Assembly: GCA_010093685.1 (NCBI GenBank)
Contig: MU006248.1
Coordinates: forward strand, 186,001 to 250,000
DNA from: Ophiobolus disseminans
Lineage: Eukaryota; Ascomycota; Dothideomycetes; Pleosporales; Phaeosphaeriaceae
Direction: 5' to 3'
DNA: 64,000 nt
Numbering within the stretch: the first letter of the stretch is position 1; every line of letters starts with the position of its first letter. Below are positions 48,571-60,552 of the stretch, piece by piece. The translations under genes and the position numbers were made by a program. The notes below the pieces were generated by a model that saw nothing but the letters and a program-made list of their open reading frames with translations, was not told where the DNA came from and ran no database searches.

Positions 48571-50369
48571 TCACTCCACCCTCCTCTCCCCCGCCTTCTC
48601 AACGTCCACACTATCCCTCCCCAACTTCCTCTCGCCCCTTGCCTCCGCCATATCCTCATCCACCTCGACATCGAAGTTCCTACCCCGATACTCCGGCCCC
48701 ACAAACGTCAACAAAATGACATACGCATACACGCATCCCATGAAGATGCAAATCACAAGCCCGTACTTATATCGCTTCACCTTGCCCTTTGGTGGTAGCG
48801 GAAACTGCTCGCCGATAGTCGCTTCGATAGTAGACGATGCAGACGACACCAAGTTTCCGAGTTGGTACGACGTTCCGACAACGAATGTGCGAAACGAGCC
48901 AGGAGATAATTCCATCAAGTGGATTGGGATGACGCCCCACGCTCCCTGGACGCAGAACTGCTGGAAGAAAGCTGCAGCGATGACGCCTTTGTTGCTGACA
49001 AAAGTGTACGGATACAGCAGCGCACCGCCCAGGATGCACATCGTGATGATACTGAGTCTGCGCCCGAAGATGGAGGATGCGTAGCCGACGAGCGTGCCGC
49101 CGGTCATGGCGCCGAGGTTTGCGACGACTTGGGTTACTGTGACTGCGTTTTTGGAGAAATTGTATTGGTTGGTGAGCATGGTTGGGTACAGGTCTTGCGA
49201 GCCGTGGGACATGAAGTTGAAGCCTGGCGGAGGTGATGAGCATTGGACTGGTGGTGGAAGAGAGATTGGGTTGGAATGAAATCGGGAGGCTTACCGGCCA
49301 TGAGAAGGACCATGTAGATCAGTAACATCCAATGCCTCTTTAGCGCTACTTTGCCCTCTTGGACAAATACCTTCGCGGCGTTTGGCTCTTCTTCCCTGAT
49401 GCGTTTACGCTCTAGGTATGCGTTTGTTTCGGGTAGGCAGAGGCGGAAGATGATGATGAGGACGGGTGGACCGGCACCGAACCAGAACAATGGACGCCAT
49501 TCATGGCCGACGGTGTCAACAAATGCACGAGCGAAGACGGTAGCGAGGAGGTATCCGAAGGCGTAGCCTTGCTGAAGCATGCCGGAGATAATTCCACGGG
49601 CGGGGGCGGGGCAGTCTTCGAGTGCTGTGATATAACTGATCAGTCGCTAAAGCCAAGGTTGAGAAGATGCCATCCATACCAGTCGCAGCAGCGTTTCCAT
49701 ACAGCCCACCCATTGCAATACCGAACAGTGCCCGCACACCAAGGAACTGGTTATACGTCGAGCAGAATCCAGTCCCCAACTCAAGAACGATAAAGAGCAC
49801 GTTGTTGATAATAAACGGCCACTTCCGTCCATACCGATCAGCCGTCAGTCCAAAAATGATACTACCGACCTAGAACACAAAGTCAGAGTACGCCTCACAC
49901 ACAGTTCGTACAGGCAAAAACTTACTGATCTGAGCATGAGTACCCTTAATGCGGAAGTACAAAGTTAGTAAGTGTATTATAGTATGGATAGGTACTCAGC
50001 TGAGGACCTTGTAGAGGGTATACATACTACGAAATGTTAGTAAGTGCTTAAGAAGACGGGCAATATTTGCTGCTTGCGAAATAGACATACCAAAGTTATA
50101 CCCCACGTGATATCCGCCTTCGTCTTCCCAAAGCTCTCTGCCAAATCCTCCACCGTCAGCGACACAGTGAAGAAATCAAACGCGTCCCACGACCACGCGA
50201 AGAACGCAACGAGAAAGAAGAGCCATTGCTGCAGATTCAGCATGCGCAGGAGTGTGAGCGGATTGGCTACTTTGTCGTGTGCGGGCGCGAGGGTGGTAAG
50301 GCGCGTGGCGGCGTACCGACTCGCTGACATCTTCTCGGCATGCGGGCGCTGGGAATAGTCGGGCTCCAT
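48571..50369 (-). CDS. JEN1-type monocarboxylate/H+ symporter (MFS), splice frame uncertain
   Basis: Plasma-membrane uptake of lactate, pyruvate or other short carboxylates. The family signature N-x-x-[S/T]-H-x-[S/T]-Q-D-x-x-x-T is present as NFMSHGSQDLYPT, and AWDAFDFFTVSL-type sequence lies in the first membrane span. Exons I can place: 50091-50369, about 49926-49943, 49680-49869, 49295-49624 and 48571-49223, for about 489 residues. The last four join cleanly. The first junction does not: after GITL the next exon should begin with codons for VLMLRSVG, but the only nearby acceptor (AAG) leaves one extra G, shifting the frame. Two branch-site-like CTTACTAAC copies lie in this gap, so an unrecognised micro-exon is possible. 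Otherwise the gene carries a single-base frameshift. Confidence 0.8.
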
Positions 50370-51455
50370 TATGGCGTGTAACCAATGGGCTGGAAAATTG
50401 AGGGCAATGATTGAAGAGATACCGCACCAAAGAACTGGTAGATGTGACAGACGTATCTACCCCAGCATTCAACACGCGGGGCTCCCACCTTTTAACCCCA
50501 TTACAACCCCATCCCACACCCCCCGACAGATCTCCACTCCCATTCCCCTATTCGTGCACGCCGATAACGTTGGCGTGACCCGTGGTTGCAACGATGCGCG
50601 GACGTGATGACGTGCGCAGACCCCGCGTTGTCGCGTACCGCCAATGGTTCCAAGGGGAGGGAGCGATTTGACATGGAATAACAACGCTAGTGGAGACGCT
50701 AAGACGAGCCAAGGCAGGATAAGCGTTTCTTAGCGTACGAATTGGGCGGGAAAAGCTTTGTCAAGATCGGGGCGTAAGGCTTGGTTGACGTAGTGTGCAT
50801 GAGGGGGAACGATCGGGGGTTGTTCGGGTATGGGTGTTGTGAGAGGGAATAGGAACATTTCAATCATGTGTATTGATTCAAGCATCCGACTCACATGTAA
50901 ACTATTTCAATGCAAATTCGAATGCTGGCAGCGCCGCAGCTGGGTGTCAAGCCTCGTACGGTACCTATCGCTGTGCGTCACCTCCAACCCCCACCGTGCA
51001 CTCTCCACATCTCAACACTCCATCCATCAGCACAGCCCCGATACGAAGCCCACGACTCATAGCCTCCGACGTCTCCCGTAGCGCTTTCTACCCAAAGCTT
51101 ACGACGAGCCTCGAAAAAAAACACTCACATCTAGACCTTCGACGATGCCGGCCGGCATTGCGCCCGAGGCTGTGAAGATGCTGGAGCGCGGGTTGGCGTT
51201 GCGGGGGGGAAGATGCGGTGATGCGAGATTGTGGGAATGAGGTAGCAATTCCAAGACTGTAATCGCATGAAGAAGTAACAAAAGTCTCGTGGTCTAACAT
51301 CGCAAAGTTCAAGCGACGATAAATCAGATGGCCAGAAATCATCTCATGCTTCATTGCTTGCTACCGCAAGGGCCTCAAAAGGTCTTTACGCTCTACTTGT
51401 CACACACCGTTAAACGCCAAATCCTTATGTGATGCGATGCTAGATAACTAAACGC
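50370..51455. other. Intergenic between transporter genes
   Basis: Promoter of the JEN1-type gene and 3' flank of the SulP gene, both on the minus strand. Short open frames here have no recognisable features. Confidence 0.5.
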
Positions 51456-54059
51456 TCATGCAACACCGCTACTCACAGCCCTCGAACTCCCCGCCTCACT
51501 GCCCCATTCCTCAGTCAAGCGCTCCAACTCCGTCATGCGTAATGCTTCCTCCACGCTATTGACAAAATGTCGTGTACCGCCGCACATCTCAATGATACCG
51601 CTCGTGTCGAAGAGTTGGTACACTGGACTACGCTCGCTTGGGACTCTGCAGAAGAAGACACGGACGTCGCGCTTCCGGTATGAATCTACGATTTCAGCGA
51701 GGACCTGTGCGCCTGCGCCGTCGAGCGAAGTGACGCCGTGCACGTCGAAGATGATGTTCTTGTTATGTTCTGCGCGGCGCACGCGGGGCAGGGCGGGATG
51801 TGCTTTCCCCGTACCGTGGTCCTCCAGACGTCGTAGTCGAGTTTTGAGGTTACCCGTGTTGGCGAAAGTAAGTGGCTCGGGGATCTTAACGATCAAACAT
51901 CCCTCCACGAATTCCACGCCTTCGGGGTCGTGTTCGGCGTTGACGAAGTGGTTCGTGGTGCCTGGTTTGCGGCCCAGGATCTGGATGCGGGGACGCACAG
52001 AGTGCTTAATCAGGCGGAGGATGCTGAGACCGATGCCGACGCCGATGCCGCGCTTCAGGTCCCAGATGATGGTGATGAAGAAGATGAGGCCCATGAGGAT
52101 GAGTTCGGACCAGCCGCGGATGCGCCAGAAGAACTTGATGTCGTGCGGAGCTTCTTCGACGAGCGAGTATGCGACGACGGAGACCATGGCGCAGAGGACG
52201 CCTTTGGGGAGGTAGTAGAAGTAGGGCAGCATGAAGACTGTGCAGAGAATGGTGATGAGGGAGAGGAAGATGGAGCTCATGGGTGTCAAACCACCAGTTG
52301 AGGCATTAACCTTTGAGCGCCCATAGCCTCCGAAGGCTGGAAGGGCCATGAAGAGACCGCCGGTGATGTTGGCCGTGCCGAGTGCAATGAGCTCACGGTT
52401 TGCGCTGATGGGCATTGTGACGCCATCTTTGGAGGGGTCGCCGCCGCCGAGAGACTTACCTGCTACGGAAGACTCAAAGAAGCCGAGCAGGGCAATGATG
52501 AGGGCGGTGTTGATGGCGTCTGATGCGTACTTCAGGTGGGAAGTCTCGAAGGGGAAATGTATAGCGAAGATGCGACCACCACTTGAGTTGACGTTACCTA
52601 GGACGGCGAGACCTTGCTGGTCGAGGCGGAGCTGCCACGTGAGGATGGCGGACAAGACGACTACGAGGAAGCGGTCGGGTATGTAGGCGACGGAGGGGTA
52701 TCGTGGCTGAAGTCGTTTCTTAAATTCCCTGGGAAACGTTAGTCAAGCCACTTGCACCTTGAACAAGGTTTGAACGTACCTGAAGAACATGATGACGCCA
52801 AAGGCAGTAAAGGACATGGCGCATGTCAACCCGTGAGCCTTTCCGATGTTGCGGAACAGAAAGACAACTTTGTCGATGCAGCTTCCATGAGAGACTTGAT
52901 CAGCTGCCAAACTGGCCAGTCCCATCTCCGGTATGAGCTGGTCTACGAAGATGACGACACCAATGGCGCTGATGAAGCCTCGTAAGAATGGCCGGCTCAA
53001 GACGTTATCTAAGAACCCTAGCCTAAAGAGACCTGCTATCAGGATGAATGCGCCAGCGAGGCAAGTCACTATGCCAGCAATCTCAGCGTTCCGTCGTCCG
53101 TCTTGATCCCCAGATGCGCCCTTCTTGATGTTCTCGCGCACTATCTCACCGACGAGAAGCGATCCTGGCGCCTCTGGCCCGACGATCATCTGCGGACAGG
53201 TCCCTAGTACAGCGTATATGAGTGGGTTGAGGGCGAAGCTATAGAGTCCGTGGACGGGTGGCACGTGTGCGAGATTCGAGGCGTAGGACAGCGCCATGGG
53301 AATGTAGAACGACGCCATGGTGATGGCCGCGATGAGGTCGCCCTTGAGGTACTTCCATTTGTACTGCTGCGTCCAGTTGAGTATGGGGATGTAGTATTGC
53401 AGGTACATCAGCCGTGTGTTCTTGACGCCATGGCGCTCAGCCAGCCACCTCGTCGTGCTCATGTTTCGCCCTTTACCACTGTTCAAGACTCCCTCGGCAA
53501 TGGCGTCACCCAGCAGCGCATGTGTGGCGTCTGGTGCATCACCATCTGCCGTCTCTTGGATGCCCGGATATGGGCCTCCAAAGCTGTTCACCGAGCGCAG
53601 GCTTGGGGCAAAGCTTCCGTAGTTCCGGTGGGTGGGAGGTCGTGGTGAAGTATCGCCCTGATTGGAGCTGGTGTCTCCACCGCTAGGAGCTGCGTGCGAG
53701 TTCTGGTGGTCCAGCAGCCGGGTGCGTATTGTGGGCTCCAGATCGACCTCCAATATGCCGTCTTGTTGCGCAACATTATCGTGTGTTGAGCGGGCTGACG
53801 TGCCATCGGTGGTCGGATGTATGCCGTCGGGTGAGATTTCGAGCTCATATGGCGCATTGCTGCTTGAAAACTCCGCATCGTCGGCGTGGTAGGGTTGATG
53901 GTGCATGACGTCCTCGGGCGAGCTTGATCGATCCGAAGGGGCATGGGCCTGCCTCAATTGACTTGGGGTGGTGGGCGCGTGTGCGAGTCTGGCGCTGCCA
54001 CTCGACGAGTCGCGCGAGTGCGAAGGGCTGCCATCGGCCTTGACTCTCTTTGGCGGCAT
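51456..54059 (-). CDS. SulP family anion transporter with STAS domain
   Basis: Multi-span membrane transporter of the sulfate permease (SLC26) family. Exons 52780-54059 and 51456-52728 give 850 residues; the 51-base intron splits an Arg codon in the membrane domain. The N-terminal about 210 residues are hydrophilic and Ser/His-rich. The membrane domain begins near LKGDLIAAITMASFYIPMALSY and shows VHGLYSFALNPLIYAVLG and MIVGPEAPGSLLVGEI, typical of SulP. A C-terminal STAS domain (about 720-820) carries NIIFDVHGVTSLDGAGAQ. Fungal proteins of this arrangement are often vacuolar or poorly characterised rather than the main sulfate uptake permeases, so sulfate as substrate is an inference. Divergent from LYS1. 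Confidence 0.9.
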
Positions 54060-54579
54060 GACGGAGATAACGCGGTGAAGGCACGGGAGGTGAGTGAAGA
54101 GATATCAGCCGTATTCCGTCTGGATCGAGTACAGGCGCAATGAAGAACTACGTGCTACGGCATACATGTCGCGACAGAGACCAGACGAGCAAGGCAGGCA
54201 TGAAGCGCGTAAATTTTGACTGAGCTATGCGACGTCCGTTCGCAACTAGAGGGCCCTTGACGTCGCTCCGCCGGAGCACGTGCCGGAAGGATGCAACAAA
54301 TTTGACAAGCTGCAAGAGGCTGGCTATGTCATCGCGCGTTGGGGTCCTGGATCTGACTGTCTTTCAACGTCCCGTCGCTCTTTGGCTGGTAGATATTGTG
54401 CCCTGCAGTAGCGGGCCGCCTTCGGACCTGTCGTCACCGCCGGGCAGAAAAAGATACTAGGAGTCACCACCACTATGCTCCGCATTCTACCCCGGCCTGC
54501 ACTCCGGTTTCCGCCCGTACATTGCATAAAGCACCTTCCAAGTACCAACAGTTTCAATTGTCCAAGTTGACTGCCCAAG
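54060..54579. promoter_or_regulatory. Divergent promoter region of SulP transporter and LYS1
   Basis: 520 bases between divergent start codons. I looked for the TGACTCA/TGAGTCA site of the amino-acid control factor CPC1/GCN4 and did not find it here. Confidence 0.5.
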
Positions 54580-55847
54580 ATGTCCAAGACCACTCTCCAC
54601 TGCCGTGCCGAGGCCAAGCCTTTCGAGCATCGTGCGTGCATCACGCCCACCACCGCGAAGAAGCTACTCGACGCCGGGTATGACGTCCTGGTCGAGCGGA
54701 GCCCCAAGGACCCCAATTTCAGTCGCATATTCAAGGTACGTCACGTGTGTACAGATTGCACGTCATTATGTATGCTGACTTGGTATCTGCAGGACGACGA
54801 GTATGAGCAGGCAGGAGCGACGCTGATTGAGGAAGCCGCATACAAGACAGCGCCCACAGACCGCATCATCATCGGACTGAAGGAGCTACCAGAGGAAGAA
54901 TTCCCTCTCGAGCACACCTTTGTGCACTTCGCGCATTGCTACAAGCAGCAGGGCGGCTGGGAAAAGGTCCTGGCACGCTTCCCGCGCGGTGGAGGAACGC
55001 TGTACGACCTCGAGTTCCTCCAAGACACAACCGGCAGGCGCGTTGCTGCGTTCGGCTACCACGCCGGCTTTGTTGGGGCTGCTCTTGCCATCAAGGTACG
55101 TTGGAGGAAGGCGCGTCTCAGCACTCACCCTAACACGTCCCACAGACATGGGCATGGCAACTCACACACAACGGCGAGCCGCTTCCCGGCATTGAAACCT
55201 TCACCGACGGGCGCGGATACTACAACAACGAGAGCGAGCTGATCACCCAGCTCAAGGAGGATGTGGCCGCTGGAGAGAAGGTCGCAGGCCACAAGCCATC
55301 CAGTCTGGTCCTGGGCGCTCTCGGACGCTGCGGCTCCGGCGCCGTCGACCTGCTCGAGAAGATCGGCTGCCCCGAGATCAAGAAGTGGGATCTGGCAGAG
55401 ACCAAGGAGCGCGACGGCCCCTACCCCGAGATCATCGAGTCGGACATCTTCGTCAACTGCATCTACCTCTCCAAGCCTATCCCGCCCTTTGTCGACAAGA
55501 AGAGCCTCCAGTCGCCCGACCGCAAGCTGAGCGTCGTCTGCGACGTGAGCTGCGACACCACGAACCCGCACAATCCGATACCCATCTACGACATCAACAC
55601 TACCTTCGACAAGCCAACTGTCAAGGTCTCTGTTGAGGGCAATGGCCCAGCACTGTCCGTCATTTCAATCGACCATCTGCCTTCTGCGCTGCCACGAGAG
55701 TCATCAGAGGCATTCAGTAACGCACTGCTACCAAGCATGCTGGCGCTCAAGGACCGCGCATCGACACCGGTATGGCAAGGCGCTGAGAAGCTCTTCCAGG
55801 AGAAGGTACAGACGCTTCCTGGAGGCGTGCCCAAGAAGGAAGTTTAG
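54580..55847 (+). CDS. LYS1: Saccharopine dehydrogenase (NAD+, L-lysine forming)
   Basis: Last step of the fungal alpha-aminoadipate lysine pathway: saccharopine plus NAD+ gives lysine and 2-oxoglutarate. Exons 54580-54735, 54793-55095 and 55146-55847 give 386 residues (yeast 373). Motifs in order: LHCRAEAKPFEHRACITP at the N terminus, IIIGLKELPEE, the active-site region FVHFAHCYKQQGGW, RRVAAFGYHAGFVGAA, the NAD-binding segment LVLGALGRCGSGAVDL and VVCDVSCDTTNPHNPIP. All joins are in phase 0. The C terminus is KKEV, so no type 1 peroxisomal signal is present, unlike yeast Lys1. Confidence 0.96.
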
Positions 55848-56077
55848 ATATGCCACTCGAGGCTCGCCATTAGGAAAAGGCGTTCAATGGACTCAGCGCG
55901 ATTTGCGCATTACATCAACTTTTTGTTTCCAGATGGTCTTCTTGTATTTGCTGCTAAAACAGGGTGGCGCACGGCTGACTTTTGAGCCGCAACCCCCAAA
56001 AAACAAAGCCTTCTCGACCCCTCAAAGCTCCATCATTTCCTACACCACAGCTTCAAACCACTGTTAATGCAGACTCA

Positions 56078-57957
56078 ATGGAGAGCCCCATCTGCCACAC
56101 TTACGTTTACAGAGGACTTGCGCACTCCGACTCAATTCGTCTTATCGAACTTCTGCCTGGCCTGCGAGGCTCGCCGCTGGTATGCAACATCATCAACGTG
56201 CGCACGAGTAAGGGAACAAAATATTAGGCTATTTCCTACGCCTGGGGTGCACCAGTCTTCTCGCACACCATTGTAGAAGTGTCTTCGAATACGGTGCTGA
56301 GCATAGCTCCAAACCTTTACGATGCGCTTCAGGCTATGCGATAATTATGAGAACAACATTCGTCTTATCTGGGCAGATGCCATATGCATCAACTAAGTGG
56401 ATCTGAAAGAGAAGGGCCATCAGGTGGCGCTTATGGGACAAATCTATCGTGATGCTCAGAGGGTTGTTGTTTGGTTGGGCGAACATGAAAACGCCGGTAC
56501 TGGGATATCGAGCCTGTTGCATGAGCTCGTTCAAGTGCTCGAGAGTTCGACAGACCCGGAGCGTGTAGACAGAGTCATGACAAGGCTGGATGCCATAAAA
56601 CTCTTTGGGCAGCCTTGGTACGTCTAAGCATGAATGCTGCTCTACAGCCCTAGTCGCTCAACATTAGGGTGACAGCTAGCTAGAAACAATTTTGATCGTG
56701 TCGCTAACCATGTCATCAACCACAGGTACTCGCGTCAATGGGTAGTCCAAGAATTTGTACTCGCTCGAGAGTTGCAATTCCTGTTTGCTGATGATATAGT
56801 TCCCGCTGAACTCTTACATGAGTGTGTCAATGCTGTGCGGCAACATTTCTACGACTGGTCTGCGGTACGTACGTCGCAGCTATTCTCCATCCGAGAAGCT
56901 CGTATATCCTCCGGATCAACAGAGAAACACAAAAATACCAAAGAGAAACCCAACATGAATCTCATTCACTGCATCTCCGAATTCGCTACAGGCAGGGAAT
57001 GTAGCGATGCGAGGGATTATGTTTTCTTGATGCTCAATGTTACCGAGAACGACTTTGGGATAACACCGGACTACACCCTCTCTTTACCGCAGGTGGCAAC
57101 TGATATGGCAACCAGAATGTTGCTTGCACAGGATCTTTCAATATTACATATGAGTGGTTCCCAGCCGGTCGACGAGCCGGAGCTCGCATCCTTCGCCCCT
57201 CTCATTCCCAGAGATGGTCGCGGGGTATCGCTGGACAACCCTATATATCAGTTCGCTTCAGCAACTCATCTCCCCAGCTCTGTGCAATTCTGTGCCCCGG
57301 GCATCGTTGCAATCAAAGGTGTCCTGTTAGACAAGATATCCCGAATCCCTGCCCCCTACCGGGGGACAAGTCTTGCTGGTGCCGTAGTAGACAGAGGAAT
57401 CAGGTCCCATATGGTTGCATTTACAGAGTGGTTTGAAGGAAACCGCCGCAATGATCCTTATGGTGTCTATAAAGACTGCTCGTTTTCGTCACCAAAGCCA
57501 CGGGCAAGACGCGTCAGTTCTCATTCCACACATATTTCGAATGTTACTGTGCGACTCCACACTTTCGACGACACGGATTTAATTCTACGTGTTGTGACTC
57601 CCTATCACAACAAATCGCAGTCTGGGGAGAACAGAGCAAGCAGTCACGGCACATCATCCTCCAGACCGAGCAGGTCATCTCGGACGCGGACGTGCTGCGC
57701 TGCAAAGCGGTGACTGTGTAGTCATTTTCGATGGCGGGAAAACTCCGTTCATTCTTCGCAAGCATACCAAGGACAACGTGACGGGGCTTCAAACGTGGAA
57801 GCTTGTAGGCGATTGCTTCCTGCTAGGATGGATGAAAGGCGACTACTTTGGCCATACGGTCGTCGATGAAAAATCCTCCACACTACGAGGCAGATTGAAA
57901 GCAGCTTTTGGAACCCGTGAGAAGTATCTGGTGGAAGAATCGTTTGGTTTTTGTTGA
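56078..57957 (+). pseudogene. Broken HET (heterokaryon incompatibility) domain gene
   Basis: Clear paralogue of the intact gene at 58166. It starts like it (SDSIRLIELLP versus SDSIRLVELLP) but has a TAG stop at 56225 in place of the Glu of YEAISYAWG, a frameshift near 56340 just before DNYENN, and a TAA stop at 56394 where family members have CIN followed by Gln. An intron (about 56621-56727) with a good GTACGT donor then joins QPW to YSRQWVVQEF. A long open stretch follows, and at least one more frameshift near 57,650-57,710 is needed to reach the conserved C-terminal part (GDCVVIFDGG, WKLVGDCF, YFGHTVVD) that ends at 57,957. The C-to-T type change at 56394 would fit mild repeat-induced mutation, but one change proves nothing. 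Confidence 0.85.
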
Positions 57958-58165
57958 ACCACAGGTGCGCAGTACATAATGGAAGGTAGGGCTGGCCAAT
58001 TGCACACGGCGCCGTTTGGTGGGGCATTGCTGCGTAGGCGGGGAAGCGTCCTTCGTCACTAGCACCGCGTCCTTGCATCATTCGCTGCTGAAGTGAATCA
58101 AGTTCGAACAGATACACGAGCGGCCACCATATTCCTCCCATCACGACGGATACTTCACATACAAT

Positions 58166-60013
58166 ATGTCAACGACCCGCCTCATGCCTTACACATACAC
58201 ACCACTACTAACAAGTGATTCGATACGACTCGTTGAGCTCTTACCTGACGATCGAGACTCGCCGCTTCGATGTAACCTTATGCACGTGCGCGGGAACCGA
58301 ATCACCACGGATTACGAAGCGCTGTCTTACGCCTGGGGAGAGTCAAATCTGGCACAACGTCTCCGAGATGTTGCCACCCAAACCATCTTTTCTATCACCG
58401 ATAACCTCCATCAAGCGTTGCAGGCCCTCCGACGACGAAAGCAGAGCAGGTGGCTGTGGGTTGATGCCGTGTGTATCGACCCATCCAACGCCTCCGAGAA
58501 GCATCATCAAGTAAAACAAATGTCCAACATCTACAGCGAAGCTAGTCAGGTTATTGTCTGGACGGGAAGAGATGACTGCCTAGAAGCAATGACGATTCTT
58601 GCTAGTGTTGGAAGGGCGCTGTCAGTACCTGATCTTCCTGTTCATGAAGGTGAAATGGCTCGTCATATGAGTACTGCAGCACACGCCATGAGTGTGCCAG
58701 ACATGGATGTACTCGAAGACTATTTTGGCAGACCGTGGTTTCATCGTGTCTGGGCTTTTCAAGAGTTCGTTGTGGCCAAGCAAGCTCGGTTGCATGCTGG
58801 AAGGATGTACATGAGCTACCGGCTGTTTCGGAAGGCCGTGTACGCCTGTCGTGACTTTGTGCTTAGCTCTGTTGATGACCTGTGGCGACGGTTCCCTAAT
58901 CTGCGTCGGGTAGCAGACCTCGTACTGTTCAAGGATCTCTATAGAAGACATGAGTTCCCCAGAAATACACCGCAAAACAAGGAGCAGAAGACAGACGAAG
59001 ACTCGGTAATCTTCAGGCTCTTGAAGATCCTCGCCAACCGCCAGTGTAGTGATGAGCGCGACAGATTCTACGCGATGATCGGGTTTCTTCCGGACAACCT
59101 CCAGATCGCTCCGAGCTATGCTATCAGCATCTTTGAGCTTCGCATGGCTATAACGAAGAAGTGCTTCTTTGCTGGGGAAATGTCGCTACTAGACTGTGCT
59201 GAGAACTTGGGGAGCGGGGATGAACAGCACTCCTTAGTTTCTTCTTTTCTTATACGGATTCCACACTCTGCCGACGAAAGCGAATCTCATCGACCGATTC
59301 CATTCCACCCAACCTCACATTTCTCACCACTACACCGCATCGCCGGGACTCGCCCTCCAAAAATCCAAGACATCAGTCCGTCAACCATCAGTCTCCGAGG
59401 CGTATCAATCGACCGCATATCTACCACAATCTTCTTCCCACAAACGGACCAACACCCCACACTCTCCACCAACGCATCCCTCCTCAACAACGCCACCTTC
59501 AACCCCGGCCCCGCCCTCGCTTCCAATCTCTCCGCAGTCTTCGAGTTCTTCAAAACCTTTCGCACCACCCACTGTCACCGCCCAGCTCCAAAACCTGCAT
59601 CCCTAACACGCGAATTCTGGCATACGATTAATTGCGACCCACACCTCACCGACCCTCCAGGCCCTATCCAAGACTTCGATTCACTACTACAAAAGCACGA
59701 AATCACGCATCCTTACTTCCAACAACGGATTTTCTTCACGACGGAACTAGGCTTTTTTGGCATGTGTTCTAAACACACTAGGTCCGGCGATCAGGTCGTG
59801 TTCTTCGATGGCGTGAAGAAGCCGTATGTGCTGAGGGCGGCGGGGAGTGGAAGTGCGTGGAGACTTGTGGGGGATTGTTTTATTGGGCATGGGGTGAGGA
59901 AACATCAGTATAGAATTCCGGGGGTGGGGAGAGGTGGGAGGTGGGTGTTAGATGGGGCAATTGAGGGGAGGAAGGGGAGAGTGTTGGAGGTGAGGGAGTT
60001 TGAGATTTGTTGA
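58166..60013 (+). CDS. HET domain protein, intact
   Basis: Heterokaryon-incompatibility domain protein; members of this family act in non-self recognition and cell death when unlike hyphae fuse, although most are uncharacterised. Single exon, 615 residues. The three HET blocks are visible: YEALSYAWG (about residue 50), LWVDAVCIDP with QVKQMSNIYSEASQVIVWTG (about 95-135), and FGRPWFHRVWAFQEF (about 190-204). Later RQCSDERDRFYAMIGFLP is the usual post-HET segment. The C-terminal half ends with a conserved block (GDQVVFFDG, AWRLVGDCFIGHG) shared with the two broken neighbours. There is no NACHT, ankyrin or WD repeat domain attached. Confidence 0.9.
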   Translation: MSTTRLMPYTYTPLLTSDSIRLVELLPDDRDSPLRCNLMHVRGNRITTDYEALSYAWGESNLAQRLRDVATQTIFSITDNLHQALQALRRRKQSRWLWVDAVCIDPSNASEKHHQVKQMSNIYSEASQVIVWTGRDDCLEAMTILASVGRALSVPDLPVHEGEMARHMSTAAHAMSVPDMDVLEDYFGRPWFHRVWAFQEFVVAKQARLHAGRMYMSYRLFRKAVYACRDFVLSSVDDLWRRFPNLRRVADLVLFKDLYRRHEFPRNTPQNKEQKTDEDSVIFRLLKILANRQCSDERDRFYAMIGFLPDNLQIAPSYAISIFELRMAITKKCFFAGEMSLLDCAENLGSGDEQHSLVSSFLIRIPHSADESESHRPIPFHPTSHFSPLHRIAGTRPPKIQDISPSTISLRGVSIDRISTTIFFPQTDQHPTLSTNASLLNNATFNPGPALASNLSAVFEFFKTFRTTHCHRPAPKPASLTREFWHTINCDPHLTDPPGPIQDFDSLLQKHEITHPYFQQRIFFTTELGFFGMCSKHTRSGDQVVFFDGVKKPYVLRAAGSGSAWRLVGDCFIGHGVRKHQYRIPGVGRGGRWVLDGAIEGRKGRVLEVREFEIC

Positions 60014-60090
60014 TATACATTATGTTTTAGAAATGTATACTTCAGTTGCGAAACAACGACTCTAAAGTCCCTTTTAAGAAGCTGTAATCC

Positions 60091-60552
60091 ATGTATTTGA
60101 AAGCCGCTATTAGCTACTTTCGCCCGGAGCGAGACGACGCCCCTTACTACGACAGAGGTATCGATATCCGATTCTTGGATCTGCCTTATCGCGAGAACAT
60201 TGTTTGGTGTTTTGAACATCGCGTGTTCTTCGTTACGACAACCGGCTTCGTTGGCTTGGGACCATGGTGGTTGAAGGAACAGGATCAGGTAGTCGTGTTT
60301 GATGGCGCTGAAACACTTTTCATCTTGCGACAGTCAGCCCTTGAACTCAGGACTGAGACTTGGAAGTTTGTAGGCGATTGTTATGATGGCTGGATGGATG
60401 GCGAGTACTTTGGCCACAAAATTGTGGATCACAAAGTTGACGAAGTGATCCACGACGACCCGATTAACGACGAGCACCAAGCCAGCCGCGCCACCTTCCG
60501 AACGAGTAACAAGAGAATAGCTCTGCAAGCCGAAGACTTCGTTCTTTGCTAG
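60091..60552 (+). pseudogene. 3' fragment of a third HET-family gene
   Basis: A 153-residue open frame starting 77 bases after the intact HET gene. It matches only the C-terminal block of the family: EHRVFFVTTTGFVGLGP, DQVVVFDGAE, TWKFVGDCY and GEYFGHKIVDHK. It is closer to the broken gene (WMKGDYFGHTVVDEK) than to the intact one. No HET domain precedes it, so it is probably a deletion remnant; the ATG may be fortuitous. The reading frame is undamaged, so an expressed small protein cannot be excluded. Confidence 0.7.

Noticed and set aside
50873..51175. Possible small gene between the two transporters
   Set aside because: Ser/Thr/Pro-rich chance frame with no conserved segment or credible splice structure.
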